Source of the DNA: Stomatohabitans albus
GTDB taxonomy: Bacteria; Actinomycetota; Nitriliruptoria; Euzebyales; Euzebyaceae
Direction of reading: 5' to 3'
NCBI RefSeq assembly: GCF_036336025.1
Contig: NZ_JAYKKE010000002.1
Span: 1-64,000, forward strand
Length of the DNA stretch: 64,000 nt
Position 1 is the stretch's first letter. Each line of letters begins with the position of its first letter. A model generated the notes under the pieces. That model worked only from the letters and a program-made list of their open reading frames with translations, was not told the origin of the DNA and made no database searches. A program made the position numbers and the translations under genes. Positions 20,410-29,013 of the stretch are shown here, piece after piece.

Positions 20410-21426
20410 CTATTTCCTCATAGTTGCAAGGTGATCAGCGACCGCACCGCGCTGAATGTGTTCCAACGCTGCTTGCGCACCTTCTGCTATAGAGGCGGCC
20501 TGGCCGGCGGTATATAACATTGCGCCGGTGTTTACGGCCACCGTTTCTTTGTGGGCTTGCGTTCCGTTGCCTTCAAATACCGCGTTGAGTGCCTGGGCGT
20601 TCGTTGCCGAGTCACCACCAACGAGGTCTTGAAGGGTCCAGGTGTGCATTCCCAATGACTCAGGGGTCACCGTGTACGTGCGTATACCGTTGCGGTCAAT
20701 TTCACGTATTTCAGTCGGCCCGTGTAAGGCAATCTCATCAACCCCGGAGCCGTGGACCACGAGTGCTTTTTTACGCCCAAGGCACGCAAGCGTTTGTGCG
20801 ATCATGTCTAAAACCTCAGGATTTGCTACCCCCATGACTTGATAGGCCAATGGGGCAGGGTTAACGAGTGGTCCCAATAAGTTAAATACCGTTGGGGTGG
20901 CCAGGATGTTGCGGATAGGAGCCACATAGCGCATTGCCGGGTGGTAGCGCTGGGCAAAAAGAAAACAAAAGTGGTCCTGTTTGACCGCTTCTGCGGCGCT
21001 ACCCGGTTCAAGTTCTATAGGAATACCCAGTGCCGTGATGACATCAGCGCTACCAGTTAGTGAGGACACGGAGCGGTTCCCGTGTTTGGCGACAAATAAT
21101 CCCATTGAGGCTCCAACAAGACCGGCAGCGGTAGAGATATTGATGGTGTGATGTCCGTCTCCGCCGGTACCCACAATGTCAATCAGGTCTAAGCCGGTAT
21201 GGGGAAAGGGGACGGCTGCGGCACGAAACGCTTGGGCTGCGCCAGCCACTTCCGCAGCGGTTTCCCCTCGGGCACGGAGGGCAGCGAGCAACGCCGAGAT
21301 CGTTACGTCGGGAACCAACCCATTACTGAGCGACTCAAAAACTGAATGGGCTTCGATTTGGCTCAGCCGTTCACCTTGAACAACCGCCTGGATACGTTCT
21401 TGGACAGCGGGTAATAACGTACTCAT
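20410..21426 (-). CDS. trpD: Anthranilate phosphoribosyltransferase
   Basis: 338 residues. It transfers phosphoribose from PRPP to anthranilate. [32 protein letters not shown] and [10 protein letters not shown] are the family signatures for PRPP, magnesium and anthranilate binding. The start overlaps the trpG stop (ATGA), and the stop lies three bases before trpCB. Confidence 0.97.
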   Translation of the reverse strand: MSTLLPAVQERIQAVVQGERLSQIEAHSVFESLSNGLVPDVTISALLAALRARGETAAEVAGAAQAFRAAAVPFPHTGLDLIDIVGTGGDGHHTINISTAAGLVGASMGLFVAKHGNRSVSSLTGSADVITALGIPIELEPGSAAEAVKQDHFCFLFAQRYHPAMRYVAPIRNILATPTVFNLLGPLVNPAPLAYQVMGVANPEVLDMIAQTLACLGRKKALVVHGSGVDEIALHGPTEIREIDRNGIRTYTVTPESLGMHTWTLQDLVGGDSATNAQALNAVFEGNGTQAHKETVAVNTGAMLYTAGQAASIAEGAQAALEHIQRGAVADHLATMRK

Positions 21427-22076
21427 GTACGCCTCCTTGCATTGTTCATTGCCCCGGTGAGCACACCAATAAGGGCCGTTAAGAGTGCTGGGCCTTGCCC
21501 AGTCAAAAGCGATTCGGGATGAAATTGCAGGCCGATAGCCGGTTGTGTGTGATGTTTGGCAGCCATCACAACATCGTCGCCGGTATGGGCTAGGGGTACG
21601 AGCGAGTCGGGAAGCCGTCGTGTACCAAGTGAGTGGTATCGTGCGACGTCAAGGTGACTGCATGCGAGGGATACGAACCCTGGCTCTTGTCGACCAGCGG
21701 CGGTGAGGTAGATTCGGTCGGCTTGTCCATGAACCGGCTCAATCCGAGTGATGGATCCGCCACATTGTTCCACCAGACCTTGGAACCCAAGACAAATCCC
21801 GAGGAAGGGAATCCCACGGCGCAGCGCGGCTTCGGTAAGTGCCATTAATGTGCCAGCTGTACGTGGGTGACCGGGGCCTGGCGAAACACAGAGTAGTGGC
21901 CGAATACCTTCAGCTTCTTCAGTGGCAGTTGGTTCGAGGGCGGCGAGGACCTGGCTAAGCGGCGCACTATTGCGGTACACCGCCGTTGTTGCCCCCAGTA
22001 CCCTACATTGATCAACAAGGTTATAGACAAATGAGTCGTAATTATCCAAGAGCACGATACGCATCTCAACACTCAC
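21423..22076 (-). CDS. trpG: Anthranilate synthase glutamine amidotransferase subunit
   Basis: 217 residues and a class I glutamine amidotransferase. LLDNYDSFVYNL is the N-terminal signature, CVSPGPGHP the oxyanion region, GICLGFQGL holds the nucleophilic Cys and LQFHPESLL the catalytic His. It supplies ammonia to TrpE. GTG 22076 overlaps trpE by 11 bases; ATG 22064 (MRIVLLDN) is an equally possible start. In other genomes the same subunit can also serve folate synthesis (PabA); its place here argues for the Trp role. Confidence 0.95.
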   Translation of the reverse strand: MSVEMRIVLLDNYDSFVYNLVDQCRVLGATTAVYRNSAPLSQVLAALEPTATEEAEGIRPLLCVSPGPGHPRTAGTLMALTEAALRRGIPFLGICLGFQGLVEQCGGSITRIEPVHGQADRIYLTAAGRQEPGFVSLACSHLDVARYHSLGTRRLPDSLVPLAHTGDDVVMAAKHHTQPAIGLQFHPESLLTGQGPALLTALIGVLTGAMNNARRRT

Positions 22077-23706
22077 CGTCTTGGTTGATCACGAGTACAG
22101 CCCCTTGGCTCTTGGCAATGGCTTCAAGTACCGCGCGTGCTTTGTGCACTGTTTCAGCAGTTTCCATTTCGGGTACTGAGGAATGCACCACCCCAGCACC
22201 GGATTGAACAAGGGCTATCCCATCCTTAACGAAGGCAGAACGGATAACGATGCAGGTATCAAATTCACCATCACCACGTAAATAGCCCACGGCGCCCCCG
22301 TATGAACCACGTCGTATCCCTTCACTTTCACGAATCAGCGCGGCAGCACGCAATTTCGGTGCACCGGTCAAGGTGCCCATGGTCATTGAGGCGCGAAAGG
22401 CATCAAGGGCATCAAGGTCACTTGCCAGTTCACCCGTCACCTCTGACACCAAATGCATCACCCGTGAGTACCGGTCGACACGCATGAGGGCGCTGACTCG
22501 TCGTGTACCAGGTGTACTCACCCTGGCCACATCATTCCGAGCCAAGTCAACGAGCATGATGTGCTCAGCGAGTTCCTTTTCATCAGTGCGGAGTTCTAAC
22601 TCCAGTCGAGTGTCGCGTTCGTGGTCCACTGACCCATCTGCGGTAAGGCCACGCGGTTTAGTTCCCGCTATCGGACGGATCGCAACTTTGCCAGGTGCAG
22701 TTGAGTACAGGAGTGATGACTCTGGTGAAGCGCCAGCAAGCTCGAATGTGGGCGTACCCAGATAAAACATATAGGGGCTGGGGTTGGCGTCTCGAAGGAT
22801 CCGGTACGCCCCAAGGGTGTCCGGGCATGGCATCGTAAATCCGCGAGATGGAACCACTTGGTAAATATCGCCAGCCTCAATATGGCTGCGCATCTGCGTT
22901 ACGGTAGCGCAAAAATCAGTATCACTAATGGTTGGAATTGCATGGATTTCTTTGGTATGTCCAATGGATCGCGTATGGACTTGGGGTGATCGGTCAAGTT
23001 TCTGGACACCCACACGGTTGTTGACGGTCGTCAACGCTTTGGCAATTTGATCAAGACGAAGGGCTAATGCTGTTTGGTCGTGGGATACCCCTACCAACGT
23101 TGCCTGTTTCGTTGGGTGATCAATCACCAGCATGATACGGGTGTCATAAAACAAATAATCCGGACACGTATTCAACCCCTTTCCTACACGAGGAAGCGGT
23201 TCAAAAGCAGCCACATAGTCAAAGGCAAACACACCGACTTCAAGTGGAAGGTGGGGGTGGTCAACCGAGGCGTTAGCCAAAATACGGAGCGGCTCAAGCG
23301 TGGATATCGCTTGTAAGCGCTCATGTTCTTCATAGTTGGTGGCCGTATGGTTGTCTCCACGCACCGGAAGGTTTAGTCGCAATGTAGTTGCGGTGCGTTC
23401 TCGTATCGCATCAGGAAGTGCGCTAGCAAGACGATCAAGGCCAGCTTGACCATCAGATTCAGCATGGGGGAGTACCTCAGCAACCACCTCTGATCCAGTA
23501 CACGTCACGCGCAGTGATGCTTCAAGCATCACGATTGTGGTCAGTTGATTACGGGCGTCAATATCGGCACTATCGAGCAATACCGCATCAGCAGGGCGCC
23601 CATCGATGGTAGCAATAACGCGCTGAGCAGCGAGGGTCGCAAGAATAGCCCCACCGTCTGCATGGTATGCAACGGGGTAGGTGAGTGTGTAAGGGGGTGA
23701 TTCCAT
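22066..23706 (-). CDS. trpE: Anthranilate synthase component I
   Basis: 546 residues. It converts chorismate and ammonia to anthranilate. Key segments are AGDIYQVVPSRGF, SPYMFYLGTPTFELAGASPES, IRPIAGTKPRG, LVDLARNDVARV and GTLTGAPKLRA. The RPIAGTKPRG block is the anthranilate rather than aminodeoxychorismate synthase type. I start at ATG 23706 (MESPPYTLTYPV); a longer frame opens at TTG 23778 but that codon is inside the attenuator hairpin, so it is rejected. The gene is controlled by the trpL attenuator just upstream. Confidence 0.95.
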   Translation of the reverse strand: MESPPYTLTYPVAYHADGGAILATLAAQRVIATIDGRPADAVLLDSADIDARNQLTTIVMLEASLRVTCTGSEVVAEVLPHAESDGQAGLDRLASALPDAIRERTATTLRLNLPVRGDNHTATNYEEHERLQAISTLEPLRILANASVDHPHLPLEVGVFAFDYVAAFEPLPRVGKGLNTCPDYLFYDTRIMLVIDHPTKQATLVGVSHDQTALALRLDQIAKALTTVNNRVGVQKLDRSPQVHTRSIGHTKEIHAIPTISDTDFCATVTQMRSHIEAGDIYQVVPSRGFTMPCPDTLGAYRILRDANPSPYMFYLGTPTFELAGASPESSLLYSTAPGKVAIRPIAGTKPRGLTADGSVDHERDTRLELELRTDEKELAEHIMLVDLARNDVARVSTPGTRRVSALMRVDRYSRVMHLVSEVTGELASDLDALDAFRASMTMGTLTGAPKLRAAALIRESEGIRRGSYGGAVGYLRGDGEFDTCIVIRSAFVKDGIALVQSGAGVVHSSVPEMETAETVHKARAVLEAIAKSQGAVLVINQDGEC

Positions 23707-23760
23707 AGGGCCTGCTTCTGCGTGGTTTGAATCCAGATAGCGGGCTGCTATGGGCAACAA

Positions 23761-23790
23761 CAAAAACACACCCGCCAATCCGGCGAGTGT
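23761..23790 (-). terminator. trp attenuator terminator
   Basis: Read on the reverse strand, ACACTCGCC, loop GGATT and GGCGGGTGT form a nine-bp stem with one G-U pair, followed by GTTTTTG. It lies between the leader peptide and trpE. Its upstream arm (23781-23787) can instead pair with 23811-23817, the antiterminator. Confidence 0.88.
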
Positions 23791-23876
23791 TGTTCAATAA
23801 GACATCAAGGCTCGCCGTTAGGAGAGCCACCACCATTTGCGGAGATTCGATGTCAACATGGGCACACTGTAGCGTC
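23791..23876 (-). promoter_or_regulatory. trp operon leader with alternative RNA pairings
   Basis: The leader holds four pairing segments on the reverse strand. Segment 1, GGCTC (23824-23828, just after the Trp codons), pairs with GAGCC (23809-23813). Segment 2, CGGCGAG (23811-23817), pairs perfectly with CTCGCCG (23781-23787), the antiterminator. Segments 3 and 4 form the terminator at 23761-23790. Stalling at the tandem Trp codons would mask segment 1, free segment 2 and let transcription continue into trpE. A possible weak promoter has TTGAAC (23905-23910) and CATACC (23883-23888). Confidence 0.82.
23818..23859 (-). CDS. trpL: trp operon leader peptide with three consecutive Trp codons
   Basis: A 13-codon frame reading MLTSNLRKWWWLS then TAA. 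Three adjacent TGG codons sit near its end, just before the alternative RNA pairings of the attenuator. This is the sensing element: scarcity of charged tRNA-Trp stalls the ribosome here and allows trpE expression. The upstream RBS is weak. The combination of a Trp triplet, mutually exclusive stems and a U-run terminator makes the call firm. Confidence 0.9.
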   Translation of the reverse strand: MLTSNLRKWWWLS

Positions 23877-23967
23877 TCTCTTGGTATGTGCATAACGGAT
23901 ATTCGTTCAACGGTGATGCTCGGTATCTGGCCGCTACCCTTTACCCGACACGCATTGAGGAGGCGAC

Positions 23968-24942
23968 ATGGCACGCGCATGGATTATTACCAGTCCGTAC
24001 TCGTTACCGATTCAACGGCAAGTAGCCAGTCAAATAGCCACGCTGAGCCAAGATGATCAAGACGTTACGCTCACTGAGGTCCACGGCGCCGATCTTCGAG
24101 AAGGTACGTATCCCGATTTGAGAACTGCTGACCTCTTTGGATCAACACGTGTCTTTGTCGTCCGCAATGCTGAGACGATGTCCGCTGAAGCTGGTCGGGT
24201 GCTCTGTGCTGACATCCTTGCAGGTGATTTGGCGGCTGAATTGATATTGACAACAACCGGTTCGATTTCATCAAAAAAGCTGGTCAAGGCCATTAAGGAT
24301 CAGGATGGATTTATCGAGTTAGCTGTCCCCAAAGATACTGATACAACCGCCTGGGAACGCCTTGTTGATGATGAGTTCGCTCGCCACGGTTTACAGGCCA
24401 ACGACGAAGCAGTACACGCCATTATTGAGTCGGCAGGTTATAACGTCGATTTGATTGGCGAAAAAGTTGCGCAAGTCAACGCCTCAGTACAACAGCCCAC
24501 GGTAACGGGTGAAGATGTTGCCAACGTTGTGGTGGGTTACGGGTCAAAGGGGGTGTTTGTCCTTGCCGACCAGATGCTTGCTGGAGATGTTGAAGGTGCG
24601 TTGAAAGCCTTGCGGGGGTGTCTCGAAGCTGGAGATGAACCACTTAGCATTTTGGGCGGGTTGACCTATAAGGTCCGCCAACTGATCTCCGTTGTGACCC
24701 AGCTTTCACCAAAAGAAGGGGGTGTGTACGTTCCTCGGGGGCAAATTCAACAATTCCAAGCCATACGTCAGCGGTTCTTACCGGGTGAAATGACAAAGGT
24801 GGTGGGTCATCTTGCCGCCTGCGACGTAGAAATTAAGAGCGGTGATTTAGGACCTCAAGCAGCGATAGAACGCTGTGTGCTGAGCATTGCAAGTAGTCCG
24901 GTGTGGGCCGTACCAAACCCGGATCGTGAAATCTTGCGCTGA
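23968..24942 (+). CDS. holA: DNA polymerase III delta subunit
   Basis: A 324-residue clamp-loader subunit. The N-terminal part begins ARAWIITSPYSLP and includes LFGSTRVFVVRNAE and the TTTGSISSKKLVKAI block. The C-terminal part carries the helical segments VLADQMLAGDVEGALKALRG and LSILGGLTYKVRQLI typical of HolA. As expected for delta, there is no intact Walker A loop. It opens the sliding clamp during loading. GAGGAGG stands five bases before ATG 23968. It is divergent from the trp operon and converges on rpsT with a shared hairpin. Its position before rpsT and lepA is conserved across Actinobacteria. Confidence 0.93.
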   Translation: MARAWIITSPYSLPIQRQVASQIATLSQDDQDVTLTEVHGADLREGTYPDLRTADLFGSTRVFVVRNAETMSAEAGRVLCADILAGDLAAELILTTTGSISSKKLVKAIKDQDGFIELAVPKDTDTTAWERLVDDEFARHGLQANDEAVHAIIESAGYNVDLIGEKVAQVNASVQQPTVTGEDVANVVVGYGSKGVFVLADQMLAGDVEGALKALRGCLEAGDEPLSILGGLTYKVRQLISVVTQLSPKEGGVYVPRGQIQQFQAIRQRFLPGEMTKVVGHLAACDVEIKSGDLGPQAAIERCVLSIASSPVWAVPNPDREILR

Positions 24943-24954
24943 TGACACGCCAAA

Positions 24955-24975
24955 AACCGCCCTGCCCGGGCGGTT
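24955..24975. terminator. Hairpin between holA and rpsT
   Basis: AACCGCCC and GGGCGGTT form an eight-bp stem with a five-base loop. An A-run on the left gives a U-run for the reverse-strand rpsT transcript, so it is mainly the rpsT terminator and may also stop holA. Confidence 0.75.
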
Positions 24976-25030
24976 CGGGGTTTCAAGGTCTACCCGTGGT
25001 TGATCACGTCAACACGAGGTGAGCCAGCGA

Positions 25031-25303
25031 CTAGGCGGTGGCGGTCAACTTGTTCAACCGGGCAGCAAGACCGCTCTTCTTATTCGCAGCAGTGCGCTTG
25101 TGTAGCACACCCTTGGACACGGCGACATCATATTTACGGCTGACATCACGAAGGGCTTCGGTGGCTACATCAACATCGCCAGCTTCGAGCGCGGTCAAGA
25201 ACTTGCGCTTGTAGGTGTGCAGCTCGCTCTTGATGGAACGGTTACGAAGGGTCGCCTTGATGGTCTGGCGGTTACGCTTCATCTGGCTCTTAATATTTGC
25301 CAT
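25031..25303 (-). CDS. rpsT: 30S ribosomal protein S20
   Basis: 90 residues, Lys/Arg-rich and helical: MANIKSQMKRNRQ, RNRSIKSELHTYKRKF and KGVLHKRTAANKKSGLAARL are typical S20 segments binding 16S rRNA. ATG 25303 gives the normal length. A longer frame to 25483 runs into the lepA coding region and is rejected. It is divergent from lepA, with 90 bases between. Confidence 0.97.
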   Translation of the reverse strand: MANIKSQMKRNRQTIKATLRNRSIKSELHTYKRKFLTALEAGDVDVATEALRDVSRKYDVAVSKGVLHKRTAANKKSGLAARLNKLTATA

Positions 25304-25393
25304 GGGTACTACAAAATCCTTTGCGATGTGATTAACGGCGTGTAGACAGGCCAGCCAGGGTAGCACTGTGCGCAAGCGATAACATTGGACCTT

Positions 25394-27202
25394 ATGTCTT
25401 ACCCTATTGACCGCATCCGTAATTTCGCGATCATTGCCCATGTTGACCACGGCAAGTCCACATTGGCCGACCGCATGTTGCAAGCTACCAATCTAGTTGA
25501 TGCGCGCCAGATGCGAGATCAATACCTAGACCGTATGGACATTGAACGTGAACGCGGCATAACGATTAAGGCTCAAAGTGTGCGGATGCCCTACACCGCC
25601 TCCGACGGTAATGAATACCTCTTGAACCTCATTGATACTCCTGGTCACGTTGACTTTTCCTATGAGGTGAGTCGGGCGATGAACGCCTGTGAAGGGGCCA
25701 TTTTGCTGGTGGATGCCGCACAAGGGATGGAAGCGCAGACGATTGCGAACCTCTACCTGGCTATCGATGCCGGATTAGAAGTCATTCCGGTACTGAACAA
25801 AATTGACTTGCCTGCGGCACGCCCTGATGAGGTAGCCGCTGAGATTTGTGGGCTTTTGGGTGGAGACCCAGAGGATATTTTGAAGGTGAGTGCCAAAACC
25901 GGGGTTGGGGTTCCCGAGGTGCTCGAAGAAATTGTTCGTCGAGTACCAGCCCCCACCGGTGACCCGAATGCGCCAACCACCGCCCTTATTTTCGACTCTA
26001 TTTTCGATTCCTACCGCGGGGTGATTGTGTACGCCCGCGTTATGGACGGCACCCTCCACACCGGCGATGCCATCAAGATGATGGCTACTGGGTTTACCGG
26101 CACAATTGATGAGCTCGGCGTCACAAGCCCTGAGCCAATGCCCATTAATGAGCTTGGCCCTGGTGAAGTGGGCTATTTGACGGCAGCTATCAAGGGGATC
26201 GGCGAGGCAAAGGTCGGTGACACGATCACCTTAGGTGGAAAACAATCAGCCCCAGAACCTTTGCCTGGATACCGTGAACCCACACCGATGGTCTTTTGTG
26301 GGCTCTATCCCGTTGATAGCGCAGATTTTCCAGAGCTTCGTGATGCTTTGGAAAAGATTCAAGTGAATGATGCGAGTTTTAATTTTGAACCAGAAACCTC
26401 AGCAGCACTAGGGTTCGGGTTCCGTGCTGGTTTCCTTGGGCTATTGCACATGGAAATCATCACTGAACGCTTGGACCGTGAATACAATATTCCGCTTGTG
26501 GCAACCGCCCCAAGTGTGGCTTACGACGTAACCACCACCAATAATGGGGTGCTCCACGTCTCCAACCCTGCTGAGTTCCCTGACGCTGGGTTTATCAGCT
26601 CAATCGTTGAACCGACTGTCAACGCCATGATTTATACGCCGAGTGAGTTTGTCGGGGCAGTGATGCAGTTATGTGAAGGTCGGCGCGGCACGATGCTGAA
26701 AATGGATTATCTGACCGAAACGCGCGTTGAGATTCGCTACAACCTGCCTCTCGCTGAAATTGTGTTCGATTTCTTTGACAAGCTAAAGAGCTCCACCCGT
26801 GGCTATGCGTCACTGGACTACGAGCCGGCAGAACCCAAAGCGGCAAACCTGGTGAAGGTCGATATTTTGCTCAATGGCGAAACCGTGGATGCGTTTAGTT
26901 CAATTGTGCACCGTGACAAAGCCTATGAATATGGCAAAGGCATGGTGGGCCGTCTCCGTGAATTGATTCCACGCCAGCTCTTCGATGTGCCTATCCAGGC
27001 AGCGATCGGGTCAAAGATCATTAGTCGTGAAACGGTCAAGGCACGTCGCAAGGATGTGTTGGCCAAATGTTATGGCGGTGATGTGAGTCGTAAGCGCAAA
27101 CTACTTGAAAAGCAGAAAGCCGGTAAAAAGCGTATGAAAAGTGTGGGCACCGTTGAGGTTCCCCAAGAAGCCTTTGTTGCCGCGCTATCAGTGGGGGATT
27201 AG
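25394..27202 (+). CDS. lepA: Elongation factor 4 (LepA)
   Basis: 602 residues. It is a translational GTPase that acts on stalled or mistranslocated ribosomes and in 30S assembly. AHVDHGKST (G1), the ERERGITI switch I block, DTPGH (G3), NKID (G4) and the C-terminal LepA-specific block [25 protein letters not shown] are intact. I start at ATG 25394 ([11 protein letters not shown]); TTG 25385 is in frame. No Shine-Dalgarno site is present, and TAACAT at 25380-25385 could be a -10 box, so the message may be leaderless or nearly so. Confidence 0.96.
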   Translation: MSYPIDRIRNFAIIAHVDHGKSTLADRMLQATNLVDARQMRDQYLDRMDIERERGITIKAQSVRMPYTASDGNEYLLNLIDTPGHVDFSYEVSRAMNACEGAILLVDAAQGMEAQTIANLYLAIDAGLEVIPVLNKIDLPAARPDEVAAEICGLLGGDPEDILKVSAKTGVGVPEVLEEIVRRVPAPTGDPNAPTTALIFDSIFDSYRGVIVYARVMDGTLHTGDAIKMMATGFTGTIDELGVTSPEPMPINELGPGEVGYLTAAIKGIGEAKVGDTITLGGKQSAPEPLPGYREPTPMVFCGLYPVDSADFPELRDALEKIQVNDASFNFEPETSAALGFGFRAGFLGLLHMEIITERLDREYNIPLVATAPSVAYDVTTTNNGVLHVSNPAEFPDAGFISSIVEPTVNAMIYTPSEFVGAVMQLCEGRRGTMLKMDYLTETRVEIRYNLPLAEIVFDFFDKLKSSTRGYASLDYEPAEPKAANLVKVDILLNGETVDAFSSIVHRDKAYEYGKGMVGRLRELIPRQLFDVPIQAAIGSKIISRETVKARRKDVLAKCYGGDVSRKRKLLEKQKAGKKRMKSVGTVEVPQEAFVAALSVGD

Positions 27203-27209
27203 TCGGGGT

Positions 27210-28325
27210 ATGCCCGTTGGAACTCCACGGGGGCTGTATGTTCACGTGCCGTTTTGTGCGAAACGGTGTGACTATTGTGATTTCACTACCTTTGCTGGCC
27301 GTGACGATCAAATGGCTGACTATGTCGATGCCTTATGCACGGAGTTACGCCGTATTGGACAAGTGTGGGAGGGCCACACCCTGCACACCTTGTTTATCGG
27401 GGGCGGTACCCCCACCCTGCTTGAGCCGACGCACTTAGCCGAGATGCTTGACACGATTAGCACCGCATTCCAATGGGCGCCAGATGCGGAATGGACGATT
27501 GAAGCTAACCCTGAAACCGTGACGGCAATAACCGCCAACTGTCTCGCAGACCACGGGATTAATCGGGTGAGCATGGGGGCACAGAGTTTTGACCCGATGG
27601 TGCTTGATCTGTTGGGTCGCTGGCATCGTCCCGGGCAAGTAGCCCAAGCGGTTACGCACGTACGTGATGCCAACATCGCGCAAGTGAGCTTGGATCTTAT
27701 CTTTGGCACCCCAGGTGAAACGGTGGAGAGTTGGGCTGGCAGCCTACAGACCGCCCTTGATCTTGGCCCTGACCATCTCAGTGCCTATGCGCTAACCGTG
27801 GAGCCAGCCACTCCGTATGGGCGACGAGCGAAAATCAATCCCCAACTCATCCCTGATGAGGATCTCCAGGGCGAACGCTTAGCCGTGACTGCTGAACTGC
27901 TTAGTGACTGGGACCATTACGAAGTGAGTAATTGGGCACGTACCCCGTATAACCGTTGTCGTCATAACCTCGCCTATTGGCACGGTGATGACTGGCTCGC
28001 CGCAGGGGTAGGAGCGACCGGAGCTCTTGGCAATCGGCGATGGTGGAATACTCGCTCTATTGACCGCTATTTGAAGGCGATTGCCCAACATCAGTCACCT
28101 GAAGGGGGGAGTGAGCAACTTGATGCTGATGCACTGCGCCTTGAAGCCTTGATGATGGGGTTGCGTACCGTGGAGGGTGTTGCAAAAACACGTGTTGAGC
28201 CATTAGACGCAGCACAACTGCAGGCCTTGTATACGTCCGGGCTACTAATCGACCAAGGTGAAATGATTCATGTTCCTCCGACTCATTTCAACCAAGTTGA
28301 TGGCATTGTGCGTGCCCTCATTTAA
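27210..28325 (+). CDS. hemW: Heme chaperone / radical SAM protein HemW
   Basis: 371 residues. A radical SAM enzyme-like protein related to HemN; family members bind heme and deliver it rather than oxidising coproporphyrinogen. CAKRCDYC (Cys16, Cys20, Cys23) binds the 4Fe-4S cluster, and GGGTPTLL and SMGAQSFD are family motifs. I start at ATG 27210, seven bases after the lepA stop, with GGGG nearby; the frame extends back to 27141 inside lepA, which is rejected. HemN's extra N-terminal cysteine and extension are absent, which fits HemW. Confidence 0.94.
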   Translation: MPVGTPRGLYVHVPFCAKRCDYCDFTTFAGRDDQMADYVDALCTELRRIGQVWEGHTLHTLFIGGGTPTLLEPTHLAEMLDTISTAFQWAPDAEWTIEANPETVTAITANCLADHGINRVSMGAQSFDPMVLDLLGRWHRPGQVAQAVTHVRDANIAQVSLDLIFGTPGETVESWAGSLQTALDLGPDHLSAYALTVEPATPYGRRAKINPQLIPDEDLQGERLAVTAELLSDWDHYEVSNWARTPYNRCRHNLAYWHGDDWLAAGVGATGALGNRRWWNTRSIDRYLKAIAQHQSPEGGSEQLDADALRLEALMMGLRTVEGVAKTRVEPLDAAQLQALYTSGLLIDQGEMIHVPPTHFNQVDGIVRALI

Positions 28326-28357
28326 GAGATCTTTTTATTCCTTGCAAGCAATCTTTA

Positions 28358-28834
28358 CTAAGATGAAGTAATACCTCGTTCAGGACTCCAAATCCATTTT
28401 TTATTAGTAAAATCGCTATATCTCATTTGTCTAATAGTATGATTTTTTGAACATACTATAGCTTCATAGTTGCTATGAGCATAATCTCTAATTTCTTTAG
28501 GAAATCCCCAATCGTATGTATCACTCTCATGCTTGCCTTCAATATAGAAACGACCAGGTGGTATAGCCTGAATTTGTATAGGCTTTGCATTGGGATTGAA
28601 ATTCCCGCTCGCTTTAATCTCGATATCGTAGAACGAAAGCGACGTTGCATTATATATAATAACACCCCATAGATCGCCTTCATTACTACAGCTTTTAGCC
28701 CACCAGGCCGTTAGGCCGGAAGCCAATTCGATAGAATTCCTATGTTTCTGCTCGCGCCACTGGATAAAGGCTGTTATGGCTGAGATAATACCAATGAATA
28801 GTAATCCATAGTCAGCGTATGGTATAGATGCCAT
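28358..28834 (-). CDS. AT-rich hypothetical protein with one membrane anchor
   Basis: 158 residues with no recognised family. The N-terminus is one membrane helix (about 8-24, YGLLFIGIISAITAFI), followed by a soluble domain with many aromatic residues (WWAK, DLWGVIIYN, YDWGFPKEIRDY, KKWIWSPERG). Base composition is clearly lower in GC than neighbours, with many ATA and TTA codons. GGAG lies eight bases before the ATG. It sits alone on the reverse strand between hemW and hrcA, which are usually adjacent, so it looks like a recent insertion. The topology recalls small membrane-anchored defence or immunity proteins, but nothing specific supports that. Confidence 0.6.
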   Translation of the reverse strand: MASIPYADYGLLFIGIISAITAFIQWREQKHRNSIELASGLTAWWAKSCSNEGDLWGVIIYNATSLSFYDIEIKASGNFNPNAKPIQIQAIPPGRFYIEGKHESDTYDWGFPKEIRDYAHSNYEAIVCSKNHTIRQMRYSDFTNKKWIWSPERGITSS

Positions 28835-28971
28835 TATATAGTCTCCATGGTAGATATTAAGTAATTTACTATAGATAAAAGGGGTATATTTTTAGTGCCT
28901 CTATAATTAATCATACGTGATGGTGGAATACAAAAGATTTGATGCCTTATCTTGAGAAAGGCAAGGAACAA

Positions 28972-29013
28972 ATGGGTACTTGGCCACACGCATGGCAGCA
29001 TTGGAGGCTATGA
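28972..29013 (+). CDS. Possible 13-codon Trp-rich upstream frame of hrcA
   Basis: A frame reading MGTWPHAWQHWRL then TGA. AAGGA (28963-28967) lies four bases upstream of its ATG, the only decent ribosome site before hrcA. Its stop overlaps the hrcA start at ATG 29010 (ATGA). It could be a coupling mini-cistron that delivers ribosomes to hrcA, or chance. Confidence 0.35.
   Translation: MGTWPHAWQHWRL

Noticed and set aside
23707-23778. Longer trpE start at TTG 23778
   Set aside because: The codon lies within the attenuator hairpin, and ATG 23706 gives a normal TrpE N-terminus.
25304-25483. N-terminal extension of rpsT
   Set aside because: It overlaps lepA on the other strand and is not S20-like; MANIKSQ at 25303 is the standard start.
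28835-28979. CIRCE operator before hrcA
   Set aside because: No TTAGCACTC/GAGTGCTAA-type inverted repeat is present.
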